Source: Lumbricus rubellus | Lineage: Eukaryota; Annelida; Clitellata; Crassiclitellata; Lumbricidae | NCBI GenBank assembly: GCA_945859605.1 | Contig: OX243818.1 | Location: 33,276,507-33,340,506, forward strand | Length of the DNA: 64,000 nt | Direction of reading: 5' to 3' | Shown here: in pieces, positions 1-12,346 of the stretch | How the letters are laid out: every line of letters starts with the position of its first letter | How positions within the stretch are numbered: position 1 is the stretch's first letter | Program-made: the position numbers and the translations under genes | The notes under the pieces: model-generated | Seen by the model: only the letters and a program-made list of their open reading frames with translations | The model's database searches: none | What the model was told of the DNA's origin: nothing

Positions 1-821
1 CGCACGGTGCCACCACAGCTTCATGATGATGATGACGTAGGCCATCGCCATGACAACCACCGGAACGAAGAAGAGGATCAAGGAGACGGCCGTGTAGTAC
101 AACTTCCGGTATGGATAAGAGACGAGAGTGTCATTCGTCTGCGGGTCATACAAGGTCACCTTCGTCCACGTGTCTAGGTCCTCACACCAGACTTCGGCGT
201 GGTTCAGCCACTGACGGGTCTCCTGCTTGCGGTGGAACAGCAGAGGACTGGAGGTGGCGATCGAGGCCAGCCAGACGAGGACGATGAAAATGGACGGCTT
301 CCGGTTCGTCAGGTGTGACCTCAGAGCGAAGACGATGCCGAAGAAACGGTCACAGGCGATCAAGGTCAAGGTCAGGATGCTCGACACGAGAGAAAGAACT
401 GCATGCATGGAAAACAGGAAGTGAAGATATAAAGGTACATTTAATATAGGCATGCAGAATAAATTTATGTAATCTAAATGCTTCTGTAAGCTATTCTAAG
501 CTAAACAAATCTAATGCTACATAGGTTATGTACAAATCTGGTGAAGTCTAAACTGCTCTGCAATGAGCTAACAATCAATAAACCATTTATTTCGTTTAGT
601 TGAAGGAATTAAGCTGCCAGCCTGCCACAGACGCAACCTAAGCAGACAATGTTCTTCTGCAGGTGTATTTATGGAAAAACTGATCTAATCTCTGTTGGAC
701 TCTTGCTCTGGGTATCCGTTGAATTGAGCGAGCACATTTCGCCGAGTATATAGCGCAAAGCAAGTCACCCCTAACTTGCTGAGACGTCGTCGTGAACGCA
801 CACCGAATTACCGATTACCCG

Positions 822-870
<49 letters not shown>

Positions 871-1438
871 CCAACTAGTCAGATTGAACTGAGTCGACTT
901 AGTATTCTTAAGTCATCCGCCAATCGACTCGATTATACGATATCTAGACTAAAAAGACTTTTAAAAGCCCAAACAAGGAGAGACTATTATACGAAACGAA
1001 AGAAGACAGTGTCGTGAGACAAAATGACACAAAATGTCTATAGATACAAAGCGAGGAGATAGAATAATATGGGACGAGACATGACAGTCTATTCTGACCT
1101 TGTGCGAAGCTGTTGAAGACGCAGAAGAATGCTCCAAGGACCCACCCCTCGGTGAGGTCAGCAACGAGGCTGACCCACGTGCACGACAGAGTGACCATGA
1201 GGTCAGACACCGCCAGATTGACGATGAAGTAATTGGTGGCAGTGCGCATGCGCCTCGTCCTAGCAACCGTTACTATGACGGACAAGTTTCCAAGCAGAGC
1301 AATGGTCATGAGGATGACGGTGGCGGTGATCTTTAACCCTGCAACTAATGGTTCTACTTTCTTCAGTTCTTTAGGGTAGATCGTATTACTTATGTTCCGC
1401 ATGTCCTCAAATCGCTGTCCGTTCATCCGTTCCGACAT
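1..1438 (-). CDS. Rhodopsin-family neuropeptide GPCR (5' part, two exons)
   Basis: This is the N-terminal part of a class A seven-transmembrane receptor, probably a peptide receptor of the plasma membrane. Exon 1 is 1438-1099 and exon 2 is 398 to beyond base 1. The intron has a GTCAGA donor and an ATGCAG acceptor and splits a valine codon in phase 1. TM1 carries the GN motif (LLGNLSVIV), TM2 has NLAVSDL, and ECL1 has the tryptophan of GWVLG. TM3 begins with a conserved Cys and ends in DRF in place of DRY. TM4 has a conserved Trp and Pro, ECL2 has a Cys (EVWCEDL), and TM5 ends in IIIMKLWW. TM6, TM7 and the tail lie outside the window. I chose the ATG at 1438; the frame is open further upstream but without another ATG, and in-frame ATGs at 1423 and 1399 are possible. 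An NIS glycosylation sequon is near the N-terminus. QRFP/NPFF/orexin-like receptors are the closest type I recognise; the ligand is not determinable. Confidence 0.85.
399..1098 (-). other. GPCR intron 1
   Basis: This 700-bp intron separates the TM1-TM2 exon from the TM3-TM5 exon. It contains a perfect (TA)n tract at 823-866. Joining its ends restores a continuous TM3 helix, which supports the boundaries. Confidence 0.8.
823..866. repeat. (TA)22 microsatellite
   Basis: An uninterrupted TA dinucleotide run of 44 bp lies within the GPCR intron. Confidence 0.95.
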
Positions 1439-2586
1439 CTTGTCGTTATTCTGGTAACTTCTATAGCGCCGCAATAATCACTGTCCTAATGCACAATCGA
1501 TTTGTCGCTACACCAACTCAGCTTTTAATCGTAATCCGTTGGTTGAAATCTCATTGAAATCCAGCCGAGAAATGTCTGTGTGTGCGAATGGCTGTGTGGT
1601 CTAAGAACAGAATTTGAACCCAAGTCGCGCAGGTTGTCGTCGAGCACTGTAATAAAATAGACGAGAATTAACTCTATGCATCGATATGAATAATGACTGA
1701 GAACAGCAGAACCGTTCGTTCGTTCATCTCCTCATCATAGTTTCAATGCTGCAGTCTTGTCTGCGTCGTCGCACGGGTTCTTATAAGAAGCTATGGAAAG
1801 CCGATGGATGACTGCAGGTGCAGGCGTTTTAAAACCGATAGCGCTCCATATACATGTATGTATAGATGTTGCTGTGAGACTACTCGATCGTCTCCAATGT
1901 TTTTTAAAATCCAATAGTGTCTCATAACCTAGGAAAACATTTGCAATAATTTCTCATAACTTATAAGGTGTAACAGCAGCATCAGCAGTAGTAAAGTAGT
2001 AATAGTACTTAGTAGTATAGTGGTAATATTATTGTTGCCTTAGTGGTGGCAGTAGAAGTAGCAGCGATGATATTATAGTAGGCTAGTATAATAAATTATC
2101 ATTAGTAGTAATGAATTCTTTGGCGTGACATTGCCGCAATAGATTTTGAAGCCAATTTCACATCGAACGGCGTTCCATACACTTCCGATCTTTCTGAAGG
2201 CGACTTTTCCACGACGATAGACCAATAAGACGACACATGTATAATAACCTGACGCAGCCTATATACAGCCAACATAATTATAGCATAGATCTATATAAAT
2301 GCTGCACAGTTGGAAACGGAAGAGGTCTCTGTTAATTGGCTGACCATCAAATAACAATAAAGATCTCTGTTCGGCGTCAACTGGATTGATTTCGTCATTA
2401 TATGTATAAATACATTTAGCTTCATTTGAATAAGTCTACGAATGCGTACACCACATGATCCACATACACCGACATAATCGTCATCGTATCGGGTCCTATA
2501 GGCTAATCTTAGGACTTGTAGGCCTACAGCGCAAAGGGTATTATATAATTAGACAGATACGTTAAACGTGTTTAGTTTATTATATA
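1439..2586. other. GPCR upstream region, no gene seen
   Basis: This AT-rich stretch lies upstream of the GPCR start codon and would hold its 5' UTR and promoter. It includes scattered (AGT)n-like trinucleotide tracts near 1980-2110. I see no coding exon with credible splice sites. Confidence 0.5.
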
Positions 2587-3015
2587 TATACTAGCTGTAC
2601 CCAGCCACGCGCTGCTGTGGCAGAAAAGACCTCCCCCTCCCTCTCCCCTCCCCCTCCCCATCCCCCTTCGTCCCGCTTGCTCCGCTCCTTTCCTCCATCA
2701 CACCGTCCATTCCTGACATCGGATGAAAGGCCGCTTTCGAAAATAAATTTGCGACTCGCTTATGACGTCACAACACGCGACCTCATTCATGTTTCGTCTG
2801 CTATGTCTGAAATTTGGCAGCCCTGCTGTTTAGTTGAATTTGCAAATGGCGGTCGAACGGATTGCAAAGTTCACTTTTTGTGGAAACGATTGGGTTTTTT
2901 CGGAGAAAAAAATGTTCTGACACTGCTATTGGAATGGAAGGTTTGGGTAAATTTTCAAAACAATCGGTGCGTAACTTTGGGCGTGATTGTGACCGCACTA
3001 TTGGAAAATGTAATT

Positions 3016-3059
<44 letters not shown>

Positions 3060-3060
3060 A
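2587..3060. repeat. Probable interspersed repeat ending in (TA)n
   Basis: A segment starting ACTAGCTGTACCCAGCCACG and ending in a (TA)17 tract at 3023-3056 is GC-richer than its surroundings. It looks like a transposon-derived insertion with a microsatellite tail. The open frame across it has no recognisable protein. Family assignment is not possible from one copy. Confidence 0.35.
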
Positions 3061-6000
3061 AATAAGGATGGAGCAATGGATTAACTGGAGGAGCGCAAGT
3101 AAAATGTAGTAGGCCTATAGCCTAAATATAAAATATAGATCTAAATATATACATGTATATATATATATAAATATATACTAGGCCCTATATACACGTACAT
3201 ACATTACATAGGCTATGCAGTAGTATACACAATGTTACACATACATAAAATAGCCTATAATTATATGCATATTTTATATGCATATATTATATATAAATGA
3301 ATGAATACATGTATATGCTCATGTGTTTTTTAAAGAAACAATTTGACCATGATATCACGTAATGAAAATAACGTAATATCATGTAATACTATATTGTGCT
3401 ATGACCAAAATGGTATACGTTCAATGCACCACTGACTATATGTGCATTGAGACAATTTCTAGAGATATACTACAGTCTTATATAATATATATACATATAA
3501 TAATATAATGTAATATAATATAAATATAAATATAATATATAATGTATATATCATATTCAAGCAATGTACAATTTATTTACATTATACATTGGTTGGAGTG
3601 CTGCAGACTAATAAGAGGTCGACGCATTAATACTCTGCAGTCCAAATCCGGAAGTGCGTCGAGAGTTCTTGTCATGCATTAGCGACATCTATGGTGACTA
3701 TAATTGAGTTGCACGATCGAATAAAGAAATATGGAAGGGAAATCCGTTTGCATGGTCACTGGTCATCGTATGTCAAAAATAATAATAATTGCATGAAATA
3801 CGTTGTCCATGACGACTGCTGCAGTCTTGTAACCTTGTTTCTTGCCATTTATTTTCAATTCTCTGTGAAATTGCTGTATGGCGCTATATGAAAGAAAGCA
3901 TGCTGCTCGTGGCACATGTTTAGTATTTGGTAGACGTTCATTCACTGCTGCTGGGCTGCTGCCCTCCATCAATATAGACCTGTAGACATGTAACCTAGCT
4001 CCTCATTTTTTGCAACGCTCCCGTCCATATGCTGTCTTTCGCTCTAAACTCAAAACTTGCCTACTACAGCCTTCTCGTTGTTCATAATTGCTACCCGGGT
4101 TCAGAGTGTGTAACTGTGTGTGTCTACTTCTGAACTTAATAAGAAAACACAATCAAATTGCAATTGCATCGTATCTATTCCGTTTCCAATCAACCTATAA
4201 TATTATAATATTATAGTCCAATCACATAAAAGACAACCCCGAATTCGGGATTACGATACAGTCCAGTGCGCATGCGCGATGAATCCAATATCTGGTTGTT
4301 GCACGCTTTCAAGCTCGAGAAAAAGCAATATTATGTGCGTCGTCTGCAGCCATCTGTTAACGAAGTCTTTTCAGACGGGGGAAATGGACGTGATATGCTC
4401 CCTTGAAGTCCAATCGTCTCAAATCAACACAATGTCATGTAGGCCTACGCAGAAAATTATTGTATTACCAATGTCATTGTTGTCACCATTCGCCATAATA
4501 TAGCTTCGGATATGTATATATATATAGGTTATATCCTATATTATACATGTACATAGCGCGGATATCTGCGTAGACCTCTGTAGCCTACATGTTGACCTAG
4601 ACCTATATATAAAAAATATTTCCATGCAGGAGTCTGCTGTCGAACTCCGCCACTGGTTGTTCTCTGCCAGTTCCAGTCCCAAACTTGGATAAAGGAGGAG
4701 GGTGTCACTAATAATCTTTAATATGACAATGTCGTTAAATAAAAACAAGCTGTTGTCTTATAATTAATCAAGCATCGATATTATTTTAATCAATAGTTAT
4801 AACTTCTAGCTTAGCTTTCATCAGCGACAACATAGCCTACGCTAAGCTAAATGTTACTCTAAAATTAATGCAAACATTTAAAAGTGAACAAATGGCATAG
4901 ATAGGCCTATTATTATATAACCTATAAAATAAGTAGGTCTAGTTTTATAATATAAGACGATACAATGCAGGCCACATTATTATTATTGCATATTATGCAA
5001 TGAATAATGCAAGATAGAAAATTATCTACATGGATCTATGATAAAAAGCTAGAACTTTAAGAACTTTCAAGATACCGGTATTGTAGCAAATTAAATAATT
5101 CTTCATGTTTTAAAGAAATTCCTTAGCTGAAAAGTAATCTATATATCTACATTCAAATATAATGTTAAAAAACGTTAAAAATGAAAACATGACATTAGTT
5201 GCAACATGGCGGAATTCTTATGAGAAACCCATTGGTTAGGAAAATTCTGAGCTAAATGGTCTTCATAAAATGCGACAGGCACTTGGAATAATATTCCGGA
5301 TAAATGAATTTTGTAAGAACGAATTCGGAATTCTGTCTGCAATCTGCACAATGCACATGCCTAGAGTTGTTTCGATGGAATGAAATACAAGAATCATGTT
5401 TTCATTAGGCCTACAGTAGCAGATTATACGCAGACTTGTGCGTCTTGGTAAAGAGCCTGGGCATGATACAGTGATTTTTCAAAGTTTTCGTCTTGGTCTT
5501 GAGGTTCAAAGCCTTGGTCTTGAGACGAAAGGTCTCAAGACCAAAGACCAGAGGTCTTGATCTTGAGGTTCGATGCATGTGGTATTGGTTTTTGAGGTTT
5601 CAGGTCTATCGTGCCGGTGTCTAATGATGTGAAGGAATCAGCCGATGACAAAACATCGTAGGCCTACTCTAGGAGTATTAGGCCTATAATGCCCTCTCTC
5701 TTCCTCCTATAACATATCTTATTTTAAGTTATCATACATTTGCGTGCTTTCTCGAGATTACATTTTAAGCCGTTAGTGAAGAGATACGCCGGGAACTTTC
5801 TACGTTCAATTTCTCTGTCTGTCTGTCTGTCGCGGTTTACGGCTGACAGATGTCAGCACCATAGATGGTCAGCACGGTATCCAATCCTGCGTTAATTATT
5901 TATATGCATCCGATGCAACGTATAGCTAAGCTTATAGATGCGATGAATCTACACACGCATGTAATGATGCAACGTGTGCTCCGTACTATATATATATAAT

Positions 6001-6180
6001 CATATATTTATTATTTATATATTTATACGCATAACGTGTATGTAAATATATATCTGATTATGTTTTCAGATATTTTATATACAGAGATACCGGTACGATC
6101 TTAATCTATAAGGTAAGACACCTATAGGCTTTGGTCTATATCCGACAACCATCCTCACGGCTCACGCACTTAATGAATGC
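3061..6180. other. AT-rich intergenic DNA, no gene seen
   Basis: About 3 kb with many short TA-rich tracts, several copies of the octamer TAGGCCTA, a 22-bp perfect AT palindrome near 4195-4216, and a (CTGT)n run near 5816-5831. The open frames are short and do not resemble proteins. Confidence 0.5.
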
Positions 6181-6245
6181 ATTATTATTATTATTATCGT
6201 TATTATTATTATCATTATTTTATATTATTATTATTATTATTAGAC

Positions 6246-6339
<94 letters not shown>

Positions 6340-6340
6340 T
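6181..6340. repeat. (ATT)n microsatellite
   Basis: About 160 bp of nearly pure TTA/ATT trinucleotide repeat. It produces meaningless poly-Leu and poly-Tyr open frames. Confidence 0.95.
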
Positions 6341-7588
6341 ATTAGCCTATTATGGTTGTTGTCATTATTAACATTATTACCCGCGGCCGCAGGGATCCCT
6401 CACATAGACCTATTCCAAATTAGGAATATTATTATTGCAACAATACTGCAATGATACTATTAATAATAAGCAATTATAGGCCTAATGTGATATAATGCAT
6501 ACCCCATGCGCGCAAGACTTCGTCTGTGTATTAAAGCTTCTTAATGGCATGTATAGAAGAACATAATACGCTTCCTTTCGGCGCTCTGTGCGATGGTTCC
6601 CCTCCACTGCTGCTGTCAATCCACTGATACATGAATCCACTAGAATGACTTCTTCTCTACCGGCAGTCGCCATTTTCTTGCAATGGTCTCTCTCTTCCAC
6701 TCATTGGATGATGATGTCGTCATCATTTTCTGTTGACGTCCGCCATCTAGCGGTTGCTTCTATATAATAAGAAAGCGCCATCTGCTGTTGATGGCGTCGA
6801 TGACTGTGTGGTCGCTGCATGCACTAATGTGGCTAATAGAACATGTCTGTTTGAAGGAGACAACTGATCTTCTTGAGCTGCAACATGAAACAGAGAAATA
6901 AATAATATATTATATGCAATGTAGAAAAGAGAAAGAAATGCAAGTCAAAATGCATCAAAGAAAACTGTAAGATAAACGATCGATTCTAATAATGATAAGA
7001 AATTCAAACTTAAAATCAGTGTAACGCAAATATAAAACAAATAGGCCTACTTTGTATAATTATATTTGTAGGCCCTGTATAGTATACATGCAAATTGCAA
7101 GTAGGCCTAGCCTACGTTTGCATGTGAGTGTCTTTATTAGTAATATTTCTTTTATCCTTTATTTCCATGCATGCATTTTAAAATGTAAGCATACCGGTAC
7201 ATTTGTAGGCCTATATAATTTTATGCGTAAAAACATATAGGCCTAAGTGCAGTAATTGTAATTCTCAATTTCTAACCCTCCGTGTATGTACGCATATAAT
7301 ATTACGCACGTAGGCCTATACATAATTGTATGCACGTACGTCGTACGTGCATGCGTACACATACAAGTAGGCCTATATATGTATAAATCACGTATCGTCG
7401 TATACTGTACATGTATGTGATGTCCGCCATCTAGCATATACACCACAACAGGAAGCAGGCCTATGTATGTATATATGTATATTTATGCGTGTTTCTGTGT
7501 GTAGGCTATCTGTGCACACATCTATAGGCCCTATGTAATAAGTTCTTACAAACATATTACAGATATTTTATGCATGTATTTATGCACA

Positions 7589-7632
<44 letters not shown>

Positions 7633-8398
7633 TTCATTTGCCTTCAAAATACGACTGCATGTGTGTCTGTATGCTTCTGTCTGCCTGCCTGTATCGACTG
7701 TCAGTGAGTAGCTGTTTAAGTTGGCAAAGCAATCACGTATGTTGTCATGACAACGGTCGCGACGGTGAAAGACGAGACGAGAGAGCGGCGGTTGGTTGCC
7801 TAGGGCGACCGTTGTCAAGACCATTTGCTTGCCATCATCGTGCAGCAGCTGTCAAGACTTCTTCATCTTGACACTCGAGTAGCAAGATCTTGCCACGCTG
7901 CTCTTTCTAAGACCACTGACACTGCATCGAAACGCAGAGTGAAGCGCATTGCTGAGCGATAATGAGGAAGCATTGTAAAAACATCTGCCTATTTCATTGT
8001 CTGATATGACACGTCTGTTACATGTCTTGAAGAATTTCCTCAGCATTTGCAATGCGCCTTTTCTCAAGAACGTCTCAAATACAAATCGTCCATTTGTTTT
8101 CCTTTGTAAGAAAAATCTATTCAATCTCTTAAATTATATTTCGTTCTGTCCCTGACCTATGTTGGACTTGATAATTATAAGCAATAAGCATCTAGGCCCT
8201 ATTGCGAAACACATAATATCAGAGAATATGATTTCTTTTATTTGTTTGCTTCTCAGTGACTTTAATTTGTTAGTCATATTCTTATTGATGTTTATCCTTT
8301 TTCTTTTCATTTGCTTTTATCGTTAGCTATAGGTGGTGTGAGGCGAAAATCCGAAATTTAGCGGTTGACGTCGGGTACTCTAGAGAAGTGGGCCTGGG
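6341..8398. other. Intergenic DNA with TA tract and TAGGCCTA cluster
   Basis: No convincing exon is visible. It contains a (TA)n tract at 7593-7629, at least seven TAGGCCTA-type palindromes between 7040 and 7460, and a near-perfect inverted repeat (arms TGCACGTACG/CGTACGTGCA) near 7330-7350. Confidence 0.5.
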
Positions 8399-8406
8399 TG
8401 GGGCAC

Positions 8407-10940
8407 CAGTGTTTAATCTAGTCCCCGTCCTCTGGGGGGGGGGAATTCAGGTTTCTGGGGGGGGGAGACAATTGAGCGTCCGAAGGACGCTCGTGAGGCG
8501 CGTAGCGCCGAGACCGGGAGGGGAGGGGTATGAGGAGGGGGATTGCCACATCCCATCAGAAATTTCTTGAATTTCCACATTGCAATGGCAGCATTTTGTG
8601 GTGTCTTCTTAACAAAAACCTGTACTTTTTGAGAGCCTCACCAGAAACTTTTGGAATTTCCACATTGCAATGGAAGCATTTTAAGGTGTCATCTTAACAA
8701 GAACCTGTACTTGTTCAGAGCCTCATGAGAAATTTTTTGAATTTCCACATTGCAATGGCAGCATTTTATGGTGTCTTCTTAACAAAAACCTGTACTTTTT
8801 GAGAGCCTCACCAGAAACTTTTGGAATTTCCACATTGCAATAGAAGCATTTTAAGGTGTCATCTTAACAAGAACCTGTACTTGTTCAGAGCCTCATGAGA
8901 AATTTTTGAATTTCCACATTGCAATGGCAGCATTTTATGGTGTCTTCTTAACAAAAACCTGTACTTTTTGAGAGCCTCACCAGAAACTTTTGGAATTTCC
9001 ACATTGCAATGGAAGCATTTTAAGGTGTCATCTTAACAAGAGCCTGTACTTGTTCAGAGCCTCATGAGAAATTTTTTGAATTTCCACATTGCAATGGCAG
9101 CATTTTATGGTGTCTTCTTAACAAAAACCTGTACTTTTTGAGAGCCTCACCAGAAACTTTTGGAATTTCCACATTGCAATGGAAGCATTTTAAGGTGTCA
9201 TCTTAACAAGAACCTGTACTTGTTCAGAGCCTCATGAGAAATTTTTGAATTTCCACATTGCAATGGCAGCATTTTATGGTGTCTTCTTAACAAAAACCTG
9301 TACTTTTTGAGAGCCTCACCAGAAACTTTTGGAATTTCCACATTGCAATGGAAGCATTTTAAGGTGTCATCTTAACAAGAACCTGTACTTGTTCAGAGCC
9401 TCATGAGAAATTTTTTGAATTTCCACATTGCAATGGCAGCATTTTATGGTGTCTTCTTAACAAAAACCTGTACTTTTTGAGAGCCTCACCAGAAACTTTT
9501 GGAATTTCCACATTGCAATGGAAGCATTTTATGGTGTCATCTTAACAAAAACCTGTACTTGTTCAGAGTCTCATGAGAAATTTTTTGAATTTCCACATTG
9601 CATTGGCAGCATTTTATTGTGTCTTCTTAACAAAAACCTGTACTTTTTGAGAGCCTCACCAGAAACTTTTGGAATTTCCACATTGCAATGGAAGCATTTT
9701 AAGGTGTCATCTTAACAAGAGCCTGTACTTGTTCAGAGCCTCATGAGAAATTTTTTGAATTTCCACATTGCAATGGCAGCATTTTATGGTGTCTTCTTAA
9801 CAAAAACCTGTACTTTTTGAGAGCCTCACCAGAAACTTTTGGAATTTCCACATTGCAATGGAAGCATTTTAAGGTGTCATCTTAACAAGAACCTGTACTT
9901 GTTCAGAGCCTCATGAGAAATTTTTGAATTTCCACATTGCAATGGCAGCATTTTATGGTGTCTTCTTAACAAAAACCTGTACTTTTTGAGAGCCTCACCA
10001 GAAACTTTTGGAATTTCCACATTGCAATGGAAGCATTTTAAGGTGTCATCTTAACAAGAACCTGTACTTGTTCAGAGCCTCATGAGAAATTTTTTGAATT
10101 TCCACATTGCAATGGCAGCATTTTATGGTGTCTTCTTAACAAAAACCTGTACTTTTTGAGAGCCTCACCAGAAACTTTTGGAATTTCCACATTGCAATGG
10201 AAGCATTTTATGGTGTCATCTTAACAAAAACCTGTACTTGTTCAGAGTCTCATGAGAAATTTTTTGAATTTCCACATTGCATTGGCAGCATTTTATTGTG
10301 TCTTCTTAACAAAAACCTGTACTTTTTGAGAGCCTCACCAGAAACTTTTGGAATTTCCACATTGCAATGGAAGCATTTTAAGGTGTCATCTTAACAAAAA
10401 CCTGTACTTGTTCAGAGCCTCATCAGAAACTTTTTGAATTTCCACATTGCAATGGCAGCATTTTATGGTGTAATTTTAACACTCATTTTAGCAGGATTGT
10501 GTCAGATATTATAATAGTAAATATTTACTATAGCCATATAATTTATAATATTACGGTATATTATATTATAACAGTTAATGTAATGCGATGATGTAAGCAG
10601 CAGCTAAAACTATTATCATTTTGCCAAATTTTCTGGAGGGATGTCATCTCTGTTTTTAGTTAGACAAAAATAGTGTTTATACAAACATATATAGTAAGTT
10701 ATACTCATTGCAACATGATAGTATCATATATTATATCAGTAAAATTCATAATGTCATTATTTATAATCATAATTGTAATAGTAAATAATATCACCGTATA
10801 TTATAACACTTCATGTAAAACAATGATGAAAACAGTAAAAAAAACAATATAATTTTGTCAAATTTTTCTGGGGGGGGGGGAAATGTCAATCCTGGGGGAG
10901 GGGAACTTTCCCCCCCAGAGACGTCTAGATTAAACACTGG
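8407..10940. mobile_element. hAT-like non-autonomous element carrying a satellite array
   Basis: The ends are inverted: CAGTGTTTAATCTAG on the left and CTAGATTAAACACTG(G) on the right, each followed inward by G/C homopolymer runs. The flanks carry the same 8-mer TGGGGCAC (8399-8406 and 10941-10948), with one extra G at the right end. CAGTG termini and an 8-bp duplication fit the hAT superfamily. No transposase ORF is present. Most of the interior is a tandem array of a 170-bp unit. A lone copy of the same terminus occurs at 30388-30416, showing that this is a dispersed family. Confidence 0.7.
8555..10475. repeat. 170-bp dimeric satellite array with 679-bp higher-order repeat
   Basis: About 11 copies of a 169-170 bp unit are present. 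Each unit is a dimer of two related 85-bp monomers sharing GAATTTCCACATTGCAATGG. Variant positions repeat every 679 bp (four dimers): for example an AAGAGCCTG variant at about 9040 and 9719, and identical 65-codon open frames at 9518 and 10197. So a four-dimer block was itself duplicated. The open frames are by-products of the repeat and are not genes. Confidence 0.92.
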
Positions 10941-10948
10941 TGGGGCAC

Positions 10949-11210
10949 ACACATCTCCGCAGAGGGCGGGTGGGACAAAAAACGGGATTCCCTGGACAGC
11001 GCCGAGTACCCCAACTAGTTTATAAGCTCTAAAACAAAGATGTGTGTGCGTGCGTGTGTGTAAATATAACATTTCCGAATCTCACCTATTCACCTCAAAC
11101 GTTACAGCTAGGAAGAGGACCACCGGTAAAACCCGCTGTGCCACCCCAGAACTCACCCTGAGAGCCGGTGCGAAAACCCGTTATTTTCCCGGGAAACGCC
11201 CGTTACCCTC
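10949..11210. other. Spacer between hAT-like element and duplicated TG-rich block
   Basis: Short unique sequence containing a GTGTGTGCG tract at 11040-11060. No gene is seen. Confidence 0.5.
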
Positions 11211-12090
11211 GCTGGTAGGTTTAGTAAATTGGGAACGTCTAAATGCCAGTTATGTCTTACTGTCTGCCTGCTGTCTGTCGATCTGTTGCCCGTGTGTCTG
11301 TGTGTGTCTGTCTGTTGTCTATCTGTGTGTCTATATGTATGTCTATCTCTGTGCGTGTGCGTGTGCATGTGCGTGTGCGTGTGTGTCTGTGTGTGTGTGT
11401 GTTTGTGTTTGTAGCTGGTAGGTTTAGTGAATTGGGAACATCTAAATGCCAGTTCTGTCTTACTGTCTGTCTGCTGTCTGTCGATCTGTCCGTGTGTCTG
11501 TGTGTGTCTGTGTCTATCTGTGTGTCTACAGGGGGGATCCAGGGGGGCCAATCCGGCCATGGCCCCCCCATTGAAAACTGCCATGGGACGTGGCCCCCGA
11601 TTTGGTCCGAAATTAGCAATACGAATATGGGTACAATGGATATTGGCCCCCTATTCTGAAAATTGTATGGGACGTGGCCCCCCGCTCGGTTTTGAAGTGT
11701 TGAGGACTAAAAAAAAATGGTCATCAACTTTTTTGGCGGATGAAATGGTATGATTTTCTCGAAAATTGGCAGATGACTAAAAAAAAAGGCCATCAACTTT
11801 TTGGGCGGATGAAATGATATGATTTTCCCAAAAATTTTGGCAGATGACTAAAAAAAAAAGGTCATCAACTTTTTGGTCGGATGAAATGGTATGATTTTCC
11901 CGAAAATTTTGGCAGATGTCTAAAAAAACCTTTTTCTTAGAAATTGACTTGGCTTTTTTCAAGATTTTGGCCCCCCCCCCTAAAACAGTTCTGGATCCGC
12001 CACTGTGTGTCTATAATCTATATGTATGTCTATCTCTGTGCGTGTGCGTGTGCATGTGCGTGTGTGTCTGTGTTTGTGTCTGTATCGCAC
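11211..12090. repeat. Duplicated TG/CTGT-rich block (~200 bp, two copies)
   Basis: Copy A is 11211-11413. Copy B begins at 11414 with the same GCTGGTAGGTTTAGT start and runs to 12090, but is split by the MITE at 11529-12005. Both copies carry CTGTCTGTCGATCTGT followed by (TG)n-rich sequence. Copy A therefore acts as a paralogous empty site for that insertion. Confidence 0.85.
11529..12005. mobile_element. hAT-like MITE 1 (477 bp)
   Basis: Termini are CAGGGGGGATCCAG and the inverse of CAGTGGCGGATCCAG. It is flanked by the 8-bp duplication TGTGTCTA (11521-11528 and 12006-12013). The uninterrupted sibling block at 11211-11413 supports the insertion. Inside are about three imperfect copies of a ~75-bp unit containing GTCATCAACTTTTTGG. 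No transposase is encoded. An 8-bp duplication and CAG ends indicate a non-autonomous hAT element. Confidence 0.8.
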
Positions 12091-12338
12091 CAGAGGTGGA
12101 TACAGAAATTTCCCAAAGAGGGGGGGCCAAAATTTGTTACCTTGGGTTCGAAAAAATCTTGCTGATCCTGGGCAGAAAAAATCTGAAGACTTTTTTAGTC
12201 ATCTGATCGAAAAGTCAGAAAAAATACCAATTTCCCATCCTAAAACGCTGATGCCCTTTTTTTGTTCAAACCGAATGGGGGGGGGCCCACGATACATGAG
12301 CATTTCTAAATGGGGTGCATGGCCGGATTGCCCCCCTG
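12091..12338. mobile_element. hAT-like MITE 2 (248 bp)
   Basis: The element starts CAGAGGTGGATACAG and ends GGATTGCCCCCCTG. It is flanked on both sides by TATCGCAC (12083-12090 and 12339-12346), an exact 8-bp target duplication. It shares G/C homopolymer stretches and the AAAAGTCAGAAAAAAT-type interior with MITE 1, and appears to be a diverged relative inserted only 85 bp from it. Confidence 0.8.
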
Positions 12339-12346
12339 TATCGCAC

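Noticed and set aside
6131..6454. Long Leu-rich and Tyr-rich open frames
   Set aside because: They are translations of the (ATT)n microsatellite.
7546..8124. Short open frames (60-92 codons) between 7.5 and 8.1 kb
   Set aside because: Part is (TA)n; the rest has no motif, no splice-consistent continuation and no codon pattern.
9518..10394. Two identical 65-codon open frames
   Set aside because: They arise from the 679-bp higher-order repeat of a satellite; there is no promoter or protein-like composition.
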